In this document: one piece after another, positions 26,894-36,353 of the stretch
Numbering within the stretch: the first letter of the stretch is position 1
Layout: every line of letters starts with the position of its first letter
Source: Thiothrix winogradskyi
GTDB lineage: Bacteria; Pseudomonadota; Gammaproteobacteria; Thiotrichales; Thiotrichaceae
Direction of reading: 5' to 3'
DNA: 64,000 nucleotides
Assembly (NCBI RefSeq): GCF_021650935.1
Contig: NZ_CP091244.1
Span: forward strand, 1,364,001 to 1,428,000
Position numbers and translations under genes: made by a program
The notes under the pieces: model-generated
What the model saw: the letters and a program-made list of their open reading frames with translations, nothing else
Databases searched by the model: none
What the model was told of the DNA's origin: nothing

Positions 26894-27424
26894 CTAGCAG
26901 AAATCGGTTAAGCAATCACTTTTGTCTTTAGCGATACTGGTTTTTGCCTTATCCGCACTCAAGTAGTTTTGCAGCATGGCGGAAGTGATCGCCCCCATGT
27001 GTGTGTCAACGATTTCACCTTCTGGGTTAACGATGAATGTGGTAGGCACACCGTAGACTAAACCTAGTGCAAACATGGTGCTGTCTTGGGTGGGAATGAC
27101 AGGGTAGGCAATCTTTTTCTGATCCATGAACTGCTTGAGTTCATCGGTTGGGGTTTCACCTGCTTCCATACCCAAAACGACTGCTTTGTCTTTGAAGCGT
27201 TTCGCCACGCTATTCAGGGCAGGGATTTCGGCAACACATGGACCACAAAAGGTTGCCCAGTAATTCACAATGACCCACTTACCTTTGTATTCGGAGAATT
27301 GGTGAGCTTTGCCATCAATGTCTTTAAAACTGAAATTCTGTACTTTTTGTGTTTCAGACGCGACTGCCGTGGCAGATACTAAAAAAAGTGTAACTAGGGC
27401 AATAGCCCGCTTAATCAATTTCAT
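26894..27424 (-). CDS. TlpA-like periplasmic thioredoxin
   Basis: 176 aa. The signal peptide ends SATAVASE. The redox motif is CGPC in NYWATFCGPCVAEIPAL, and the cis-Pro loop is YGVPTTFIVN; this is the AhpC/TSA-Redoxin fold of TlpA/ResA proteins. They reduce or shuffle disulfides of envelope proteins, including apocytochromes. The C-terminal tail carries an extra Cys pair (DCLTDFC), which is unusual. It is the last minus-strand gene at the left edge of the surface-protein array, 338 bp from it. Whether it serves those Cys-containing proteins is inference. Confidence 0.88.
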   Translation of the reverse strand: MKLIKRAIALVTLFLVSATAVASETQKVQNFSFKDIDGKAHQFSEYKGKWVIVNYWATFCGPCVAEIPALNSVAKRFKDKAVVLGMEAGETPTDELKQFMDQKKIAYPVIPTQDSTMFALGLVYGVPTTFIVNPEGEIVDTHMGAITSAMLQNYLSADKAKTSIAKDKSDCLTDFC

Positions 27425-27762
27425 GTTGAACCCTCAACTTTTTCAATACTTAACACACTCTACGATAAGCCACTATCCGACTATCACTTTTGTTCTGTGG
27501 TCTTAGGGTTAACCCCTATAGTAGTCTGCCATCACGGAAATTTCCGGTTAAATTTCTCGATTGGCTTCGTTAACTAGGTTAATGAATCTATCTTTTAAAA
27601 TGTAAGTTAAGCTGTTTCTAATTTATCGGAAGCACATAAGGCTATTCTGATACGTTTTTTGATGCAAGTTGTATTTGTACGACAAAATGCGGACTGTCAT
27701 GTTGATAAATGTCAACATGACAGTGGCAATGATCAGCTAATGCTTTATTTTTATAGGCTTAG
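27425..27762. other. Intergenic region of 338 bp
   Basis: AT-rich and non-coding. It contains a palindrome-like TAGGGTTAACCCCTA near 27505-27520 and the perfect inverted repeat at 27694-27723. No credible small gene was seen; a short plus-strand open frame at 27659 has no family signal and overlaps the end of the array gene. Confidence 0.6.
27694..27723. repeat. Perfect 12-bp inverted repeat
   Basis: CTGTCATGTTGA, six-base spacer TAAATG, TCAACATGACAG. It lies 40 bp beyond the stop of the IPTL-tailed surface protein gene. It has no T-run on either side, so it may be an operator, an RNA-end hairpin or a mobile-element scar. Confidence 0.75.
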
Positions 27763-29871
27763 CTACTTGATTAGTTTGTTGTATCGGCGCACAGCAACAG
27801 CGCCTAACAGTAGACTTAACAATATTTGTGCCCACTCTGTTAGGGTTGGAACGGCAACGGTTTGTTGGGGCGGTGGGGTAACGTTTGGTTTTTCCAGATA
27901 GTCTGGTACGCTATTGTTATTGGTATCGCCAAGCTCGTCTTTGGTGGGTATGCCATCGCCGTCATCGTCTTTGTCCAGTGCATCAATGATGCCGTCACCA
28001 TCGGTATCCCGTGGCTTGCTGATGTCACTGCCGATTTCTTGTTTGTCCGGTACACCGTCACCATCAGTATCAGGATTTTTAGGGTCGGTTCCCAGGGTGG
28101 CTTCTTCAGCGTCGGTCAGACCGTCACCATCAGTGTCTTTGGGAGGGCTGTCCGTCGTACAGGTTGCCGGGCAGCCATAGTTACCGGCATAGCTGTCAGC
28201 ATCCATTGAACCCCAGCCGAGGTTGACAATGCTATTGCCGGGGTTGGTTCCGACCGAATTATTGGGTGATTCTGGCGGCTGGTTGAAGGCATCAGTGCTG
28301 TTTTCAAGCAGGCTGACAGATCCCAGACACGCTCCCTTGTTGGCAAAGCTGAATACTTCGATTTCTTTGCCTGCCTGCCATTCTATTGCCTTGGCATTGC
28401 TAATGGCGGGAGTGAATGACAGGTAAGAAGCGTTGCTGTCTTCCTTTGGACCATCCACGCTGGAATTATTGTTCCAAGTGAGACCGGGGAATGCTGATTT
28501 TATATCACTCGGTGTGAAGGCTGCCGCATCTGCCATCAACGGTGCCTTGATAGTGACTTGCGCACTGGTCAGGGCGTTGGGTGACGGAAGACTGCCGGGG
28601 TACATGTAAACGTGGTAACGCTGGTCAGTGCTATTCCAGCCAATCCGGTAATACGCTTTGTTGGCTGCTGGGTTAGCAGGTGGCAGAGTACAGGTGTCAA
28701 CCGGAGGTGCTGCTTTGATGGTCAGGGTAATGCTGGCTTCGGTGGTTTTGCCGTCGGCATCAGTGATACGGTATTTCAGCGTATCAGAACCGGTGTAACC
28801 GGTTGTTGGTGTGTAAATAATCTGATTGTCTTTGACTTCGGCAGTACCGTGGCTTGGCGCAGTGATCACTGCTAACGTGACGCCTTTACGGTCAGGAATA
28901 TTGTCGTTGGCTAACACATCCAGCAAACTGCTGCTGTTTGAGGCGTCAACACTGAAGGTATCCGGTTTGGCTTCCAATATTGGTGTGGGTGCAGCAACTG
29001 TCACGGTGACAGTCGCGGTGGCGGTGGCTTTGCCGTCAGAAACGGTGTAGGTAAAGCTATCCGTGCCGCTAAAGCCTGCCTTCGGGGTGTACATGGGCTT
29101 GCCGCCTTGTAGTACAACCGTGCCATTGCTGCCGGGTGTGACTGCCGAAACGCTCAGGGTGTCGCCATCTGCATCGCTGTCATTGGCGAGTACATCCACG
29201 ATAACCGAACTACTCGCCGTGGTGGTTGCCTTGTCCGCAACGGCGTTAGGTGCTTTATTGGTGGGTACGACTACAGCGCCGCAATTGGCTGCTTCGCCAT
29301 AGTTGCCAGAATAGTCATTGTCATCGGTAGCACCCCAACCGGCATTGGCAAATTGGTTGCCGGGGTTGGTGCCAGCGGAATTGTTAGGGGCTTCCGGTGG
29401 TTGGTTGAAAGGGTCGGTGTCGTTGTTCATCAAGGCAACACTGCCGAGGCAAGGACCGGTATTTTTAAAGCTAAACGCTTCCTGTTCTACCCCGGTTTTG
29501 AAGGCGAACGCCCGCACATCAATAGGGGTGAAATTGAACGAGAGGTAATCAACGGCTTTGTCTTCAGTCGGCGCGTAGACTTCCGAACTGAGTGCCCAGT
29601 TTGTGCCGGATTTGGTCTTAATATCAGACACTGTAAATTTTTGGTCGCCTTTGGCATGGGGAACCCGCAACGTCACTTGCGCCGTCATGCTTAAGTCTTT
29701 ATCAGGTGTCGAGGTGGGGCGCACGTACACACGGTAACGACTCTCCACGGAATCCCATGCCACCCGGTATTCAACACTGCCCGGTACGCCTGCAAATGCC
29801 GTATGCGCAGCCGGTAGCAATACCAGCAATGCCAACCCCTTGGAAACTGCTTGTTTGATCGATTTTTTCAT
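27763..29871 (-). CDS. Exported surface protein: module A x2, two Ig/cadherin-like domains, TSP3 repeats, IPTL-CTERM-type tail
   Basis: 702 aa. Signal peptide 1-27. Module A copy 1 at about 30-200 (VEYRVAWDSVESRYRVYVRP to the AGWG and NYG motifs). Two Big/VCBS-like domains at about 209-388 (DVLANDSDADGDTLSVSAV, DVLANDNIPDRKGVTL). Module A copy 2 at about 395-560. Thrombospondin type 3 Asp-rich repeats at about 570-655, which should bind calcium. The tail VPTLTEWAQILLSLLLGAVA then VRRYN matches the IPTL-CTERM sorting pattern (PTL-EW, helix, Arg cluster). This is the only array member with such a tail, and it lacks module B. Its leader AAGAGAGTCGGTAATCATG resembles that of the 35546 gene. Role: probably cell-surface or sheath structure; not established. 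Confidence 0.78.
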   Translation of the reverse strand: MKKSIKQAVSKGLALLVLLPAAHTAFAGVPGSVEYRVAWDSVESRYRVYVRPTSTPDKDLSMTAQVTLRVPHAKGDQKFTVSDIKTKSGTNWALSSEVYAPTEDKAVDYLSFNFTPIDVRAFAFKTGVEQEAFSFKNTGPCLGSVALMNNDTDPFNQPPEAPNNSAGTNPGNQFANAGWGATDDNDYSGNYGEAANCGAVVVPTNKAPNAVADKATTTASSSVIVDVLANDSDADGDTLSVSAVTPGSNGTVVLQGGKPMYTPKAGFSGTDSFTYTVSDGKATATATVTVTVAAPTPILEAKPDTFSVDASNSSSLLDVLANDNIPDRKGVTLAVITAPSHGTAEVKDNQIIYTPTTGYTGSDTLKYRITDADGKTTEASITLTIKAAPPVDTCTLPPANPAANKAYYRIGWNSTDQRYHVYMYPGSLPSPNALTSAQVTIKAPLMADAAAFTPSDIKSAFPGLTWNNNSSVDGPKEDSNASYLSFTPAISNAKAIEWQAGKEIEVFSFANKGACLGSVSLLENSTDAFNQPPESPNNSVGTNPGNSIVNLGWGSMDADSYAGNYGCPATCTTDSPPKDTDGDGLTDAEEATLGTDPKNPDTDGDGVPDKQEIGSDISKPRDTDGDGIIDALDKDDDGDGIPTKDELGDTNNNSVPDYLEKPNVTPPPQQTVAVPTLTEWAQILLSLLLGAVAVRRYNKLIK

Positions 29872-29919
29872 GATTACCGACTCTCTTATTTTGTTTTTGG
29901 ATTTTAACGCTTGTTGGTA

Positions 29920-31824
29920 TCAGGGCAGTTGTTGCCTGATGATGTAGTTTGCACTGGCAGTGCTGTTGATCGGGTGCAGCAGGACATTACCCAGCACCAA
30001 ATCAACGTCGTTGGATGGCCCTGCAAAAATGCTCAAGCCATCCATATTGGTATCAGTCGCTTCATAACCGTTTCGTTTATAATTGGTGGTGTAAGCACTA
30101 TTACCTGTCGCTAACAATACACTGCTTAATACGGTACCTGAATCATTCGTCGGGCCTTGAGCAATGATCCGTTCGTCACTGCTGGTATTGCCAGCCCATA
30201 ACAACGCCACCCCAGCGGCGATGACACGGGCGTGTTCGCCGTAGGTACTGGTGGTTGTCTTGCTGAAGTCCACGACAGTTGTCGTTGCACCGAAGTCAAG
30301 TGCTGTGGCACTCATAACCCCCAAATGGTTACGGTGTTGGGCTGACAAAAAGTAACTACCTGCTGGCAAGCCCTTTAGCTCGAACGTGTTTTCCCCCGTT
30401 TGTGCGTCTACAATATCACCATCACGCTGAACCACACCTGTCACACGCGCTTTCACGAGGGTGGGATCCGCCGCATCACGCAATTCCAGTAATACCCAAT
30501 CGACCGGCGCATTATTGCCGCTGGTGGTTAAGACAGTGCTGGCAAGCGTTTGGCTGCCGCTCATGGGGGCATCTGCCACCTCATACGGCGTTGTGCCGGG
30601 AAGCTGATTTTTAGTGCGTAAGGTATCCCGCATCAATTTCGTGCTGCTATCAAAAGCGCCTTGCAGTAACAGTCGTGCCTGAAGCTTTGGCGTCGTCGGG
30701 GCGACACACGTTGCCGCACAACCGTAATTACCCGCATAGTTATTGCTATCGGCTGTACCCCAGCCCAAATTGGCAAATTGGTTGCCGGGGTTGGTGCCGG
30801 TTGAATTCGGTAATGCATTGAAAGGATCGTTGGCATTGTCCATCAGTGCGACCGAGCCAGTGCAAGCCCCGCTGTTGGCAAAGCTGAATACTTCCAGTTC
30901 CTTGCCCGCTTGCCAGGGGAATGCTTTGACGTCGCTGGGATTCATGGTGAAGGATAAATAATCAACGCTAGTGTCTTCCTTGGGGGCGTTAACCCGCGAG
31001 CTTTCTGTCCAGGTAATGCCTTTGAGTGCGGATGTAATATTGCTGACTTTGAAGCTGTCAGCGCCGCTGGCATGGGGCATTTTAAGTGTTACCTGACTGG
31101 TCAGGTTCATATTGGGCGTTGGGTTGCTGCCCGGATACATGTAAACGTGGTAACGCTGGTCATCTTTATTCCAGTCTACACGGTAATAAACATTATTCGC
31201 CAAGGGTGCGGCGGGTGTACTTAAGCATTCAACCGCGCAGCTAGCAGGTGTACCGTAGTTGCCGAGGTAGTCGTTATCAGCACTTGAACCCCAACCAGCA
31301 TTGGCAAACTGATTGCTGGGGTTGGTGCTGGTGGAGTTTTGGGGATTCGTCGGCGGTTGGTTGAACGGGTCCGTGGCGTTGTCCAGTAACGCGACCGCGC
31401 CGAGACAAGGGCCTGCATTTTTAAAGCTAAAGGCTTCCTGTTCTTCACCGGCTTTGAAGGCGAATGCTTTTACATCCAACGGTGTGAAGGCAAAGGAAAG
31501 GTAATCCACACTGGGATCTTCCGGGGGGGCAACCACCTGTGACCCCAGTGACCAAGCAGTGCCGGGTTTGGATTGAATATCGGTCACGCTGAACTGGTGT
31601 TCACCAGTCCCGTGAGGAACCCGCAGCGTGACTTGCCCTGTGAGGCTTAAGTCGGGAGAGGGTGTGCTGCTAGGGCGGAGATAGACACGGTAACGCTCAT
31701 GTGTGGCATCCCATGCCACCCTATACGCTACACCGCCATCACTAGCTAATACAACAGTGCTAAGTTGCATCAGTAACAGCAACGTGAGGCAGTGAATGAC
31801 TGTCTGGCGCAGGTTTATAAGCAT
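29920..31824 (-). CDS. Exported surface protein: module A x2 plus module B
   Basis: 634 aa from ATG 31824 (MLINLRQTVIHCLTLLLLMQ, a Sec signal ending VVLAS). The frame stays open to 31896, but that would bury the signal peptide behind a segment encoded by an intergenic hairpin. Module A copies lie at about 32-190 and 196-355, then module B at about 370-634. There are no TSP3 repeats. It ends NYIIRQQLP, nearly the same as the neighbouring 31896 gene (NYIINQQLP), which points to recent duplication. It lies 48 bp upstream of the IPTL-tailed gene and is probably co-transcribed with it. Confidence 0.75.
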   Translation of the reverse strand: MLINLRQTVIHCLTLLLLMQLSTVVLASDGGVAYRVAWDATHERYRVYLRPSSTPSPDLSLTGQVTLRVPHGTGEHQFSVTDIQSKPGTAWSLGSQVVAPPEDPSVDYLSFAFTPLDVKAFAFKAGEEQEAFSFKNAGPCLGAVALLDNATDPFNQPPTNPQNSTSTNPSNQFANAGWGSSADNDYLGNYGTPASCAVECLSTPAAPLANNVYYRVDWNKDDQRYHVYMYPGSNPTPNMNLTSQVTLKMPHASGADSFKVSNITSALKGITWTESSRVNAPKEDTSVDYLSFTMNPSDVKAFPWQAGKELEVFSFANSGACTGSVALMDNANDPFNALPNSTGTNPGNQFANLGWGTADSNNYAGNYGCAATCVAPTTPKLQARLLLQGAFDSSTKLMRDTLRTKNQLPGTTPYEVADAPMSGSQTLASTVLTTSGNNAPVDWVLLELRDAADPTLVKARVTGVVQRDGDIVDAQTGENTFELKGLPAGSYFLSAQHRNHLGVMSATALDFGATTTVVDFSKTTTSTYGEHARVIAAGVALLWAGNTSSDERIIAQGPTNDSGTVLSSVLLATGNSAYTTNYKRNGYEATDTNMDGLSIFAGPSNDVDLVLGNVLLHPINSTASANYIIRQQLP

Positions 31825-31862
31825 TAATGGATTCTTTATAGTGAGGTTGATGTTGTAGCCGG

Positions 31863-31883
31863 AGGGCGGGAAACCCGCCCTCA
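31863..31883. repeat. GC-rich hairpin between two array genes
   Basis: GAGGGCGGG, AAA, CCCGCCCTC: a nine-pair perfect stem between the stop at 31896 and the start at 31824. It may limit read-through or protect a processed 3' end, so the two genes could be expressed at different levels. Confidence 0.6.
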
Positions 31884-31895
31884 GACTGTTGCTCA

Positions 31896-34800
31896 TCAAG
31901 GCAATTGCTGATTGATGATGTAGTTGGCACTGAAGGTGCTGTTACCCGGATGCAACAGGACGTTACCCAGCAGCATGTTCACGTCGTTAGACGGGCCTGC
32001 AAAGATGGTGATGCCGTCCATATTGATGTCGGTTGCTTGATAACCCGCCATACGGTAGTTAGTACTGACTGACAGGTTTTCTTTTGCCAGCAGGACATCA
32101 CCCAAGATCACGCCGGTGTCGTTGGATGGGCCGTTGGCAATGGCACGAATATCCGTATTCGCGTTACCCGCCCATAACAATGCTACCGTGCCACCACTTG
32201 CCATGATCCGGGATTCTTTGCCAAAGACCGTGGTGCTTGGCTTGGTGAAGTCAATGCTTGGCACTGCGCCGCCGCTAATCGTTACCGGCGTGGCAGTCAT
32301 GACCCCAAGGTGGTTACGGTGGCGTACAGAAACGTGGTAGCTGCCAGGTAACAAACCCGTCAACATCAGCGCGGTGTTGCCTGTTGCTGCATCCACAATA
32401 TCGCCATCCCGTTGTACCAAGCCAGCAATGCGTGCCTTGATGGTTGCAGGTGTGGCGGCATCGCGGATTTCAACCAATACCCAGTCAACCGGTGCATTAT
32501 TGCCGGTGATGGCAAATTGGCTGGCAACTGCCGCTTCTTTACCGGCGTACTTGATAGTGCCGATATTGTACGGTTGGCTCAGTGGGAGCAGACTTTTGGT
32601 ACGCAATTCGTCTTGCATCAATTTGCTGGTGCTGTTGTATGCGCCTTGCAACATGGTTTTGACTTGGATTTTGACCGCATCGACACTGGTGTCGAGGTAG
32701 TCTGGAATACCATCCATGTCACTATCTAATGCATCCTTAGGATCGCCGTCTTTGTTCGGGTCGTTGCCTTCGTCTTTAGACAGGATGCCATCACCGTCAT
32801 CGTCGGTATCCAAATAGTTTGGTTTGCCGTCTTTGTCGGTGTCATCATCCAGTGGTGTGCCGCCGTTGTAGTTTTCAAACTTGGTCAGTACCCCGTCGTT
32901 ATCATCGTCGGTATCCAGCGCATTGGGTTTGCCGTCAGCATCGGTATCAATCGGTTTGGATGGGTCAGCACCGACTTCGGTTTTGTCGTCAATGCCGTCA
33001 CCGTCGCTGTCTTTGTTCAGCGGGTTAGTGCCTGCTTTAACTTCATCACCGTCTTTGAGACCATCACCGTCACTGTCTGGGTTTTTCGGATCAGTACCGA
33101 GTTTGGCTTCGTCTTCGTTGCTTACGCCGTCACCATCCGGGTCGCCTTTAGGGCCGTCGGTTTCATTGGTGTCGAGGTAATCGGGCTTGCCGTCACCGTC
33201 GGTATCCACTGCGTCCACTGGGTTGCCGTCACCGTTCGGGTCATTTTTCTCATTTTGAGAAACTTTGCCATCACCGTCGTCGTCATTGTCCAGATAGTCG
33301 GGTTTGCCATCTTTGTCGGTGTCGTCATCAGTCGGTGTGCCGCCATTGTAGTTTTCAAACTTGGTCAGTACCCCGTCATTGTCATCGTCAGTATCCAAGG
33401 CATTCGGTTTACCATCACCGTCAGTGTCGGTCGGCTTGGAAGGGTCAGCACCGATTTCGGTTTTGTCGTCAACGCCATCGCCGTCAGTATCTGATTTTTT
33501 CGGATCAGTACCTGCTTTGGTTTCGTCTTCGTTGCTTACGCCGTCACCGTCTGGGTCGCCTTTAGGGCCGTCGGTGTTATCTTTGTCCAAGTAATCGGGC
33601 TTGCCGTCACCATCGCTGTCTTTGGCGTCGGCTGGAGAACCGTCGGTGTTCGGATCGTTGTTTTCGTCTTTGGACAGTTTGCCATCGCCGTCATCGTCGG
33701 TATCCAAGTAGTCTGGAATCTTGTCACCGTCGGTGTCGTCATCGGCTGGTGTGCCACCGTTGTAGTTTTCGTTTTTGGTCAATACGCCGTCGTTATCATC
33801 GTCGGTGTCCAGCGCGTCGATTTTACCGTCTTTGTCGGAATCAATCGGGGTGGCTGGGGTTGGGCCTACTTCGATTTTGTCGCCGATACCATCACCATCG
33901 GAGTCGGGATTTTTCGGGTCAGTCCCCGCTTTCGCTTCATCTGCATTGGTCAAGCCGTCTTTATCGGAATCGCCGAGCGGACCGTCGGTGTCGTCCTTAT
34001 CCAAATAATCAGGGATTTTGTCGCCGTCGGTATCCAGTGCATCATTCGGTGCACCGTTTTTGTCCGGGTCATTGCCTTCTGCGGCAGAGAGCTTACCGTC
34101 ACCGTCATCATCGTTGTCCAGATAATTCGGTTTGCCGTCAGCATCGGTATCGTCGTTGCCAAGAATGCCATCTGCATTAAGGTCTTCGTTTTTGGTTAGG
34201 ATGCCATCGCCGTCATCGTCAGCATCTTGGAAGTCAGGTTTGCCATCTTTATCCAAATCTTGCTTAGCAACAGGCTTACCACTGTTGTCAGGGTCGAAAG
34301 CATCATCCAGACCGTCCTTATCGGTGTCTTTGCCAGTTGGGGTAACATCGGCTTTGCCGTCACCGTTGGCGTCGTTACCTTCAATGCTGTCTGGAACGCC
34401 GTCATTGTCGCTATCAAGATCGCGGCTATCGGGGGTGCCATCGCCGTCGGTGTCGGTTACGCCATTGCCTTCGTCAGTGTCCAGAATGCCGTCGTTGTCG
34501 TCGTCAATGTCATCTGCGTCTTTAATGCCATCTTTGTCAGTGTCGGGACGGCTATCCTCGTTATCCAAGTAGTCTGGAGTTTTGTCACCGTCAGTGTCTT
34601 TGGCATCGGCTGGTGAGCCATCACCATTCGGGTCATTGTTTTCGTTTTTAGAAAGAATGCCATCATTGTCGTCATCGACATCCAAGTAATCGGGAATTTT
34701 ATCGCCGTCGGTATCATCATCCGCTGGTGAACCGCCGTTATAGTTTTCAAACTTGGTCATCACACCATCATTGTCATCGTCTGGGTCGTTGGCATTGATA

Positions 34801-35546
34801 ATACCGTCGCCATCGGTGTCAGTGGTAACGCCGCCGGGCGCTTCTGTGCCATCAGGGATGCCGTCACCGTCGGAGTCGGGATTCAGTGGGTTAGTGCCGA
34901 TGGCTTTTTCCACACCGTCTTTTAATCCATCGCCGTCACTGTCTAAACTGTCGCTACAATCCGCAGCCGGACCGTAATTACCCAGATAGTTGTTTTCGTC
35001 GGAGCTACCCCAGCCTAAGTTGGTGAACTGGTTGCCGGGGTTAGTGCCTGCGGAGTTGTTGCCGCCGCTTAACAGCGGTTTATTGAACGGGTCATTCTGG
35101 TTGTCGATTAAGGCGACAGGCCCTAAACAGGCACCACTATTAGCAAAGTTGAAGACTTCTTTTTCTTCACCTGCTTTCCATTGGAAGGCATCAGACTTGA
35201 CCATGTTCAAGCTGAACGACACATAGTCTACGGAAGTGTCTTCATCCGGTGCGTTGACCCGTGAGTCGTTTGACCAAATGGTATTGGTTACGGTGATTAC
35301 AGGGTCATCAACCGTAAAAGCACTGGCACCGGTAGCGTGCGGAACACGAATGGTGAATTGCCCCGTCATGCTCATGTCTTTAGGCGACGGTGTCGCGTTA
35401 GGTTTCATGAAAACATGGTAGCGGTCATCTTTGGTATCCCAACGGATACTGTATTCCAAGGTTTGCGCCGCCCATGCACTATTACCCGCGAGTAACAGGA
35501 CAGAAGCGCTTAAACCAAGGTATTTGCGAAGTGTTGCAGAATGCAT
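31896..35546 (-). CDS. Giant exported calcium-binding-type protein: module A, very long TSP3 array, module B
   Basis: 1216 aa. Signal peptide 1-26 (ends NSAWAAQ). Module A at about 28-190. A continuous run of thrombospondin type 3 repeats from about 190 to 955, built from DxDxDGxxDxxD units with spacers such as [20 protein letters not shown] and [10 protein letters not shown]. Module B covers the last 259 residues. The TSP3 array is extremely acidic and should bind dozens of calcium ions and form an extended rod (family knowledge). A higher-order repeat of about 140-160 residues is visible. The start ATG is preceded by GAGAGAGTCCAATC, shared in part with the 29871 gene. The likely role is a surface rod, adhesin or sheath component; this is inference. 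Confidence 0.8.
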   Translation of the reverse strand: MHSATLRKYLGLSASVLLLAGNSAWAAQTLEYSIRWDTKDDRYHVFMKPNATPSPKDMSMTGQFTIRVPHATGASAFTVDDPVITVTNTIWSNDSRVNAPDEDTSVDYVSFSLNMVKSDAFQWKAGEEKEVFNFANSGACLGPVALIDNQNDPFNKPLLSGGNNSAGTNPGNQFTNLGWGSSDENNYLGNYGPAADCSDSLDSDGDGLKDGVEKAIGTNPLNPDSDGDGIPDGTEAPGGVTTDTDGDGIINANDPDDDNDGVMTKFENYNGGSPADDDTDGDKIPDYLDVDDDNDGILSKNENNDPNGDGSPADAKDTDGDKTPDYLDNEDSRPDTDKDGIKDADDIDDDNDGILDTDEGNGVTDTDGDGTPDSRDLDSDNDGVPDSIEGNDANGDGKADVTPTGKDTDKDGLDDAFDPDNSGKPVAKQDLDKDGKPDFQDADDDGDGILTKNEDLNADGILGNDDTDADGKPNYLDNDDDGDGKLSAAEGNDPDKNGAPNDALDTDGDKIPDYLDKDDTDGPLGDSDKDGLTNADEAKAGTDPKNPDSDGDGIGDKIEVGPTPATPIDSDKDGKIDALDTDDDNDGVLTKNENYNGGTPADDDTDGDKIPDYLDTDDDGDGKLSKDENNDPNTDGSPADAKDSDGDGKPDYLDKDNTDGPKGDPDGDGVSNEDETKAGTDPKKSDTDGDGVDDKTEIGADPSKPTDTDGDGKPNALDTDDDNDGVLTKFENYNGGTPTDDDTDKDGKPDYLDNDDDGDGKVSQNEKNDPNGDGNPVDAVDTDGDGKPDYLDTNETDGPKGDPDGDGVSNEDEAKLGTDPKNPDSDGDGLKDGDEVKAGTNPLNKDSDGDGIDDKTEVGADPSKPIDTDADGKPNALDTDDDNDGVLTKFENYNGGTPLDDDTDKDGKPNYLDTDDDGDGILSKDEGNDPNKDGDPKDALDSDMDGIPDYLDTSVDAVKIQVKTMLQGAYNSTSKLMQDELRTKSLLPLSQPYNIGTIKYAGKEAAVASQFAITGNNAPVDWVLVEIRDAATPATIKARIAGLVQRDGDIVDAATGNTALMLTGLLPGSYHVSVRHRNHLGVMTATPVTISGGAVPSIDFTKPSTTVFGKESRIMASGGTVALLWAGNANTDIRAIANGPSNDTGVILGDVLLAKENLSVSTNYRMAGYQATDINMDGITIFAGPSNDVNMLLGNVLLHPGNSTFSANYIINQQLP
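32700..34950 (-). repeat. TSP3-coding tandem repeat region with higher-order period
   Basis: Short units coding DxDGDGxxD recur throughout. The marker GTTTTCAAAC or GTTTTC (coding ENYNGG) falls at 32871, 33351, 33765 and 34743: spacings of 480, 414 and 978 bp, all multiples of three. Flanking units such as [16 protein letters not shown] repeat with the same spacing, showing block duplication. Confidence 0.75.
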
Positions 35547-35609
35547 GATTGGACTCTCTCGCTAATTTTTATAATGGTTAACCGAGTATTGCGGAATGCA
35601 ATGGCTGTA

Positions 35610-36224
35610 TTATTTTTTACAGCTAATTGCGTCGCCTTCATTGCCAGCGTAATGGTTTTCGCTGACAGCACCCCAGCCTAAATTAGTAAACTGGTTGCCT
35701 GGGTTGGTATTGGCAGAGTTTGGCGCGGCGTTGAAGGCATCGTCTTTCGCCATCAGGGAAACGCCATCGACACAACCGCCTTCATTCTGGAAGCTGAACA
35801 CGACTTGTTCTTTGCCCGCTTCCCAGTTGTAGTTGCGGGCGCTCGCGCCTTGCAAACCCACGAAAGAGAAGGATATGTAGTCGCTTTTTGCATCTTCTTT
35901 GGGCGCATCCACACGGGAAGCTTCTACCCAATTGGAACCTTCTACTGCGCTGTTCAAACCTGTCACCTTAAAGCTACTGTCATGCGGAACCTTGATGGTG
36001 ACTTGCCCAGTCAAGCTGATGTCGGGTTTTGGGGTGACAGACGGCTTCATCATGACTTGGTAGGTTTTGCCGTCTTCCGCCAGTGCCAGTTTGTAAGTGA
36101 GGATGTCAGTTGGTGCGGCTTCTGTTTTAGCGGCATCGGCTGCCATGAGACTACCGGTGGTCAGTGCGATAGCCAGTGCGCTGCTCAATGCAAATGCATG
36201 ACGTAAGGATTTGTTAGTTTTCAT
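35610..36224 (-). CDS. Stand-alone exported module A protein
   Basis: 204 aa. Signal peptide about 1-28 (MKTNKSLRHAFALSSALAIA... GSLMA). The remainder is a single module A (about 42-203): LTYKLALAEDGKTYQVMMKP, VTIKVPHDSSF, DAPKEDAKSDYISFSF, then [12 protein letters not shown] and NHYAGNEGDAISCKK. It is the minimal and most divergent form and carries no tail or module B, so it may be a soluble or assembling subunit partner of the large proteins. AGGAGA precedes the ATG at good spacing. It lies 63 bp upstream of the 31896 gene and is probably co-transcribed. Confidence 0.75.
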   Translation of the reverse strand: MKTNKSLRHAFALSSALAIALTTGSLMAADAAKTEAAPTDILTYKLALAEDGKTYQVMMKPSVTPKPDISLTGQVTIKVPHDSSFKVTGLNSAVEGSNWVEASRVDAPKEDAKSDYISFSFVGLQGASARNYNWEAGKEQVVFSFQNEGGCVDGVSLMAKDDAFNAAPNSANTNPGNQFTNLGWGAVSENHYAGNEGDAISCKK

Positions 36225-36309
36225 TCATTGTCTCCTGTTGATTTAGCCCATTGTTATGGTTCACTAATAATAAATGTTTTTAGATGCAAATTGGTTTTTT
36301 ACTGATAAG

Positions 36310-36342
36310 TGGCGAGGCATGATAGTGGTCATAACCTCGCCA
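36310..36342. repeat. Hairpin after the 1659-aa surface protein gene
   Basis: TGGCGAGG ... CCTCGCCA, an eight-pair stem with a 17-nt loop, 12 bp beyond the stop of the 36354 gene. A short T-run follows only on the plus strand, so it is a weak terminator for the gene itself. Confidence 0.5.
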
Positions 36343-36353
36343 TTTTCAGTGGG

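Larger units (their letters stand above)
27763..36224 (-). other. Module A family: six copies of one unnamed domain in four adjacent genes
   Basis: Approximate DNA positions: 28157-28660 and 29275-29784 (27763 gene), 30706-31192 and 31230-31738 (29920 gene), 34958-35464 (31896 gene), 35613-36105 (stand-alone). Shared features in order: YRVxWDxxxxRYxVYxxP, TPxxxLSxTxQVTxxxPH, an SxVxAPxED-VDYLSFxF block, a WxAGxExEVFSFxNxGxC block, then [14 protein letters not shown] and YxGNYG with a closing Cys. About 165 residues, probably all-beta, with one conserved Cys pair. I do not recognise it as a named family. Confidence 0.75.

Noticed and set aside
27505..27520. Palindrome near TAGGGTTAACCCC as a defined operator
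   Set aside because: Too short and unmatched to a known site to name; mentioned only in the intergenic entry.
32700..34950. CRISPR-like periodicity in the TSP3 region
   Set aside because: The period is variable, in frame with a coding sequence and gives DxDGDG peptides. There are no identical repeats with unique spacers of constant size and no cas genes nearby.
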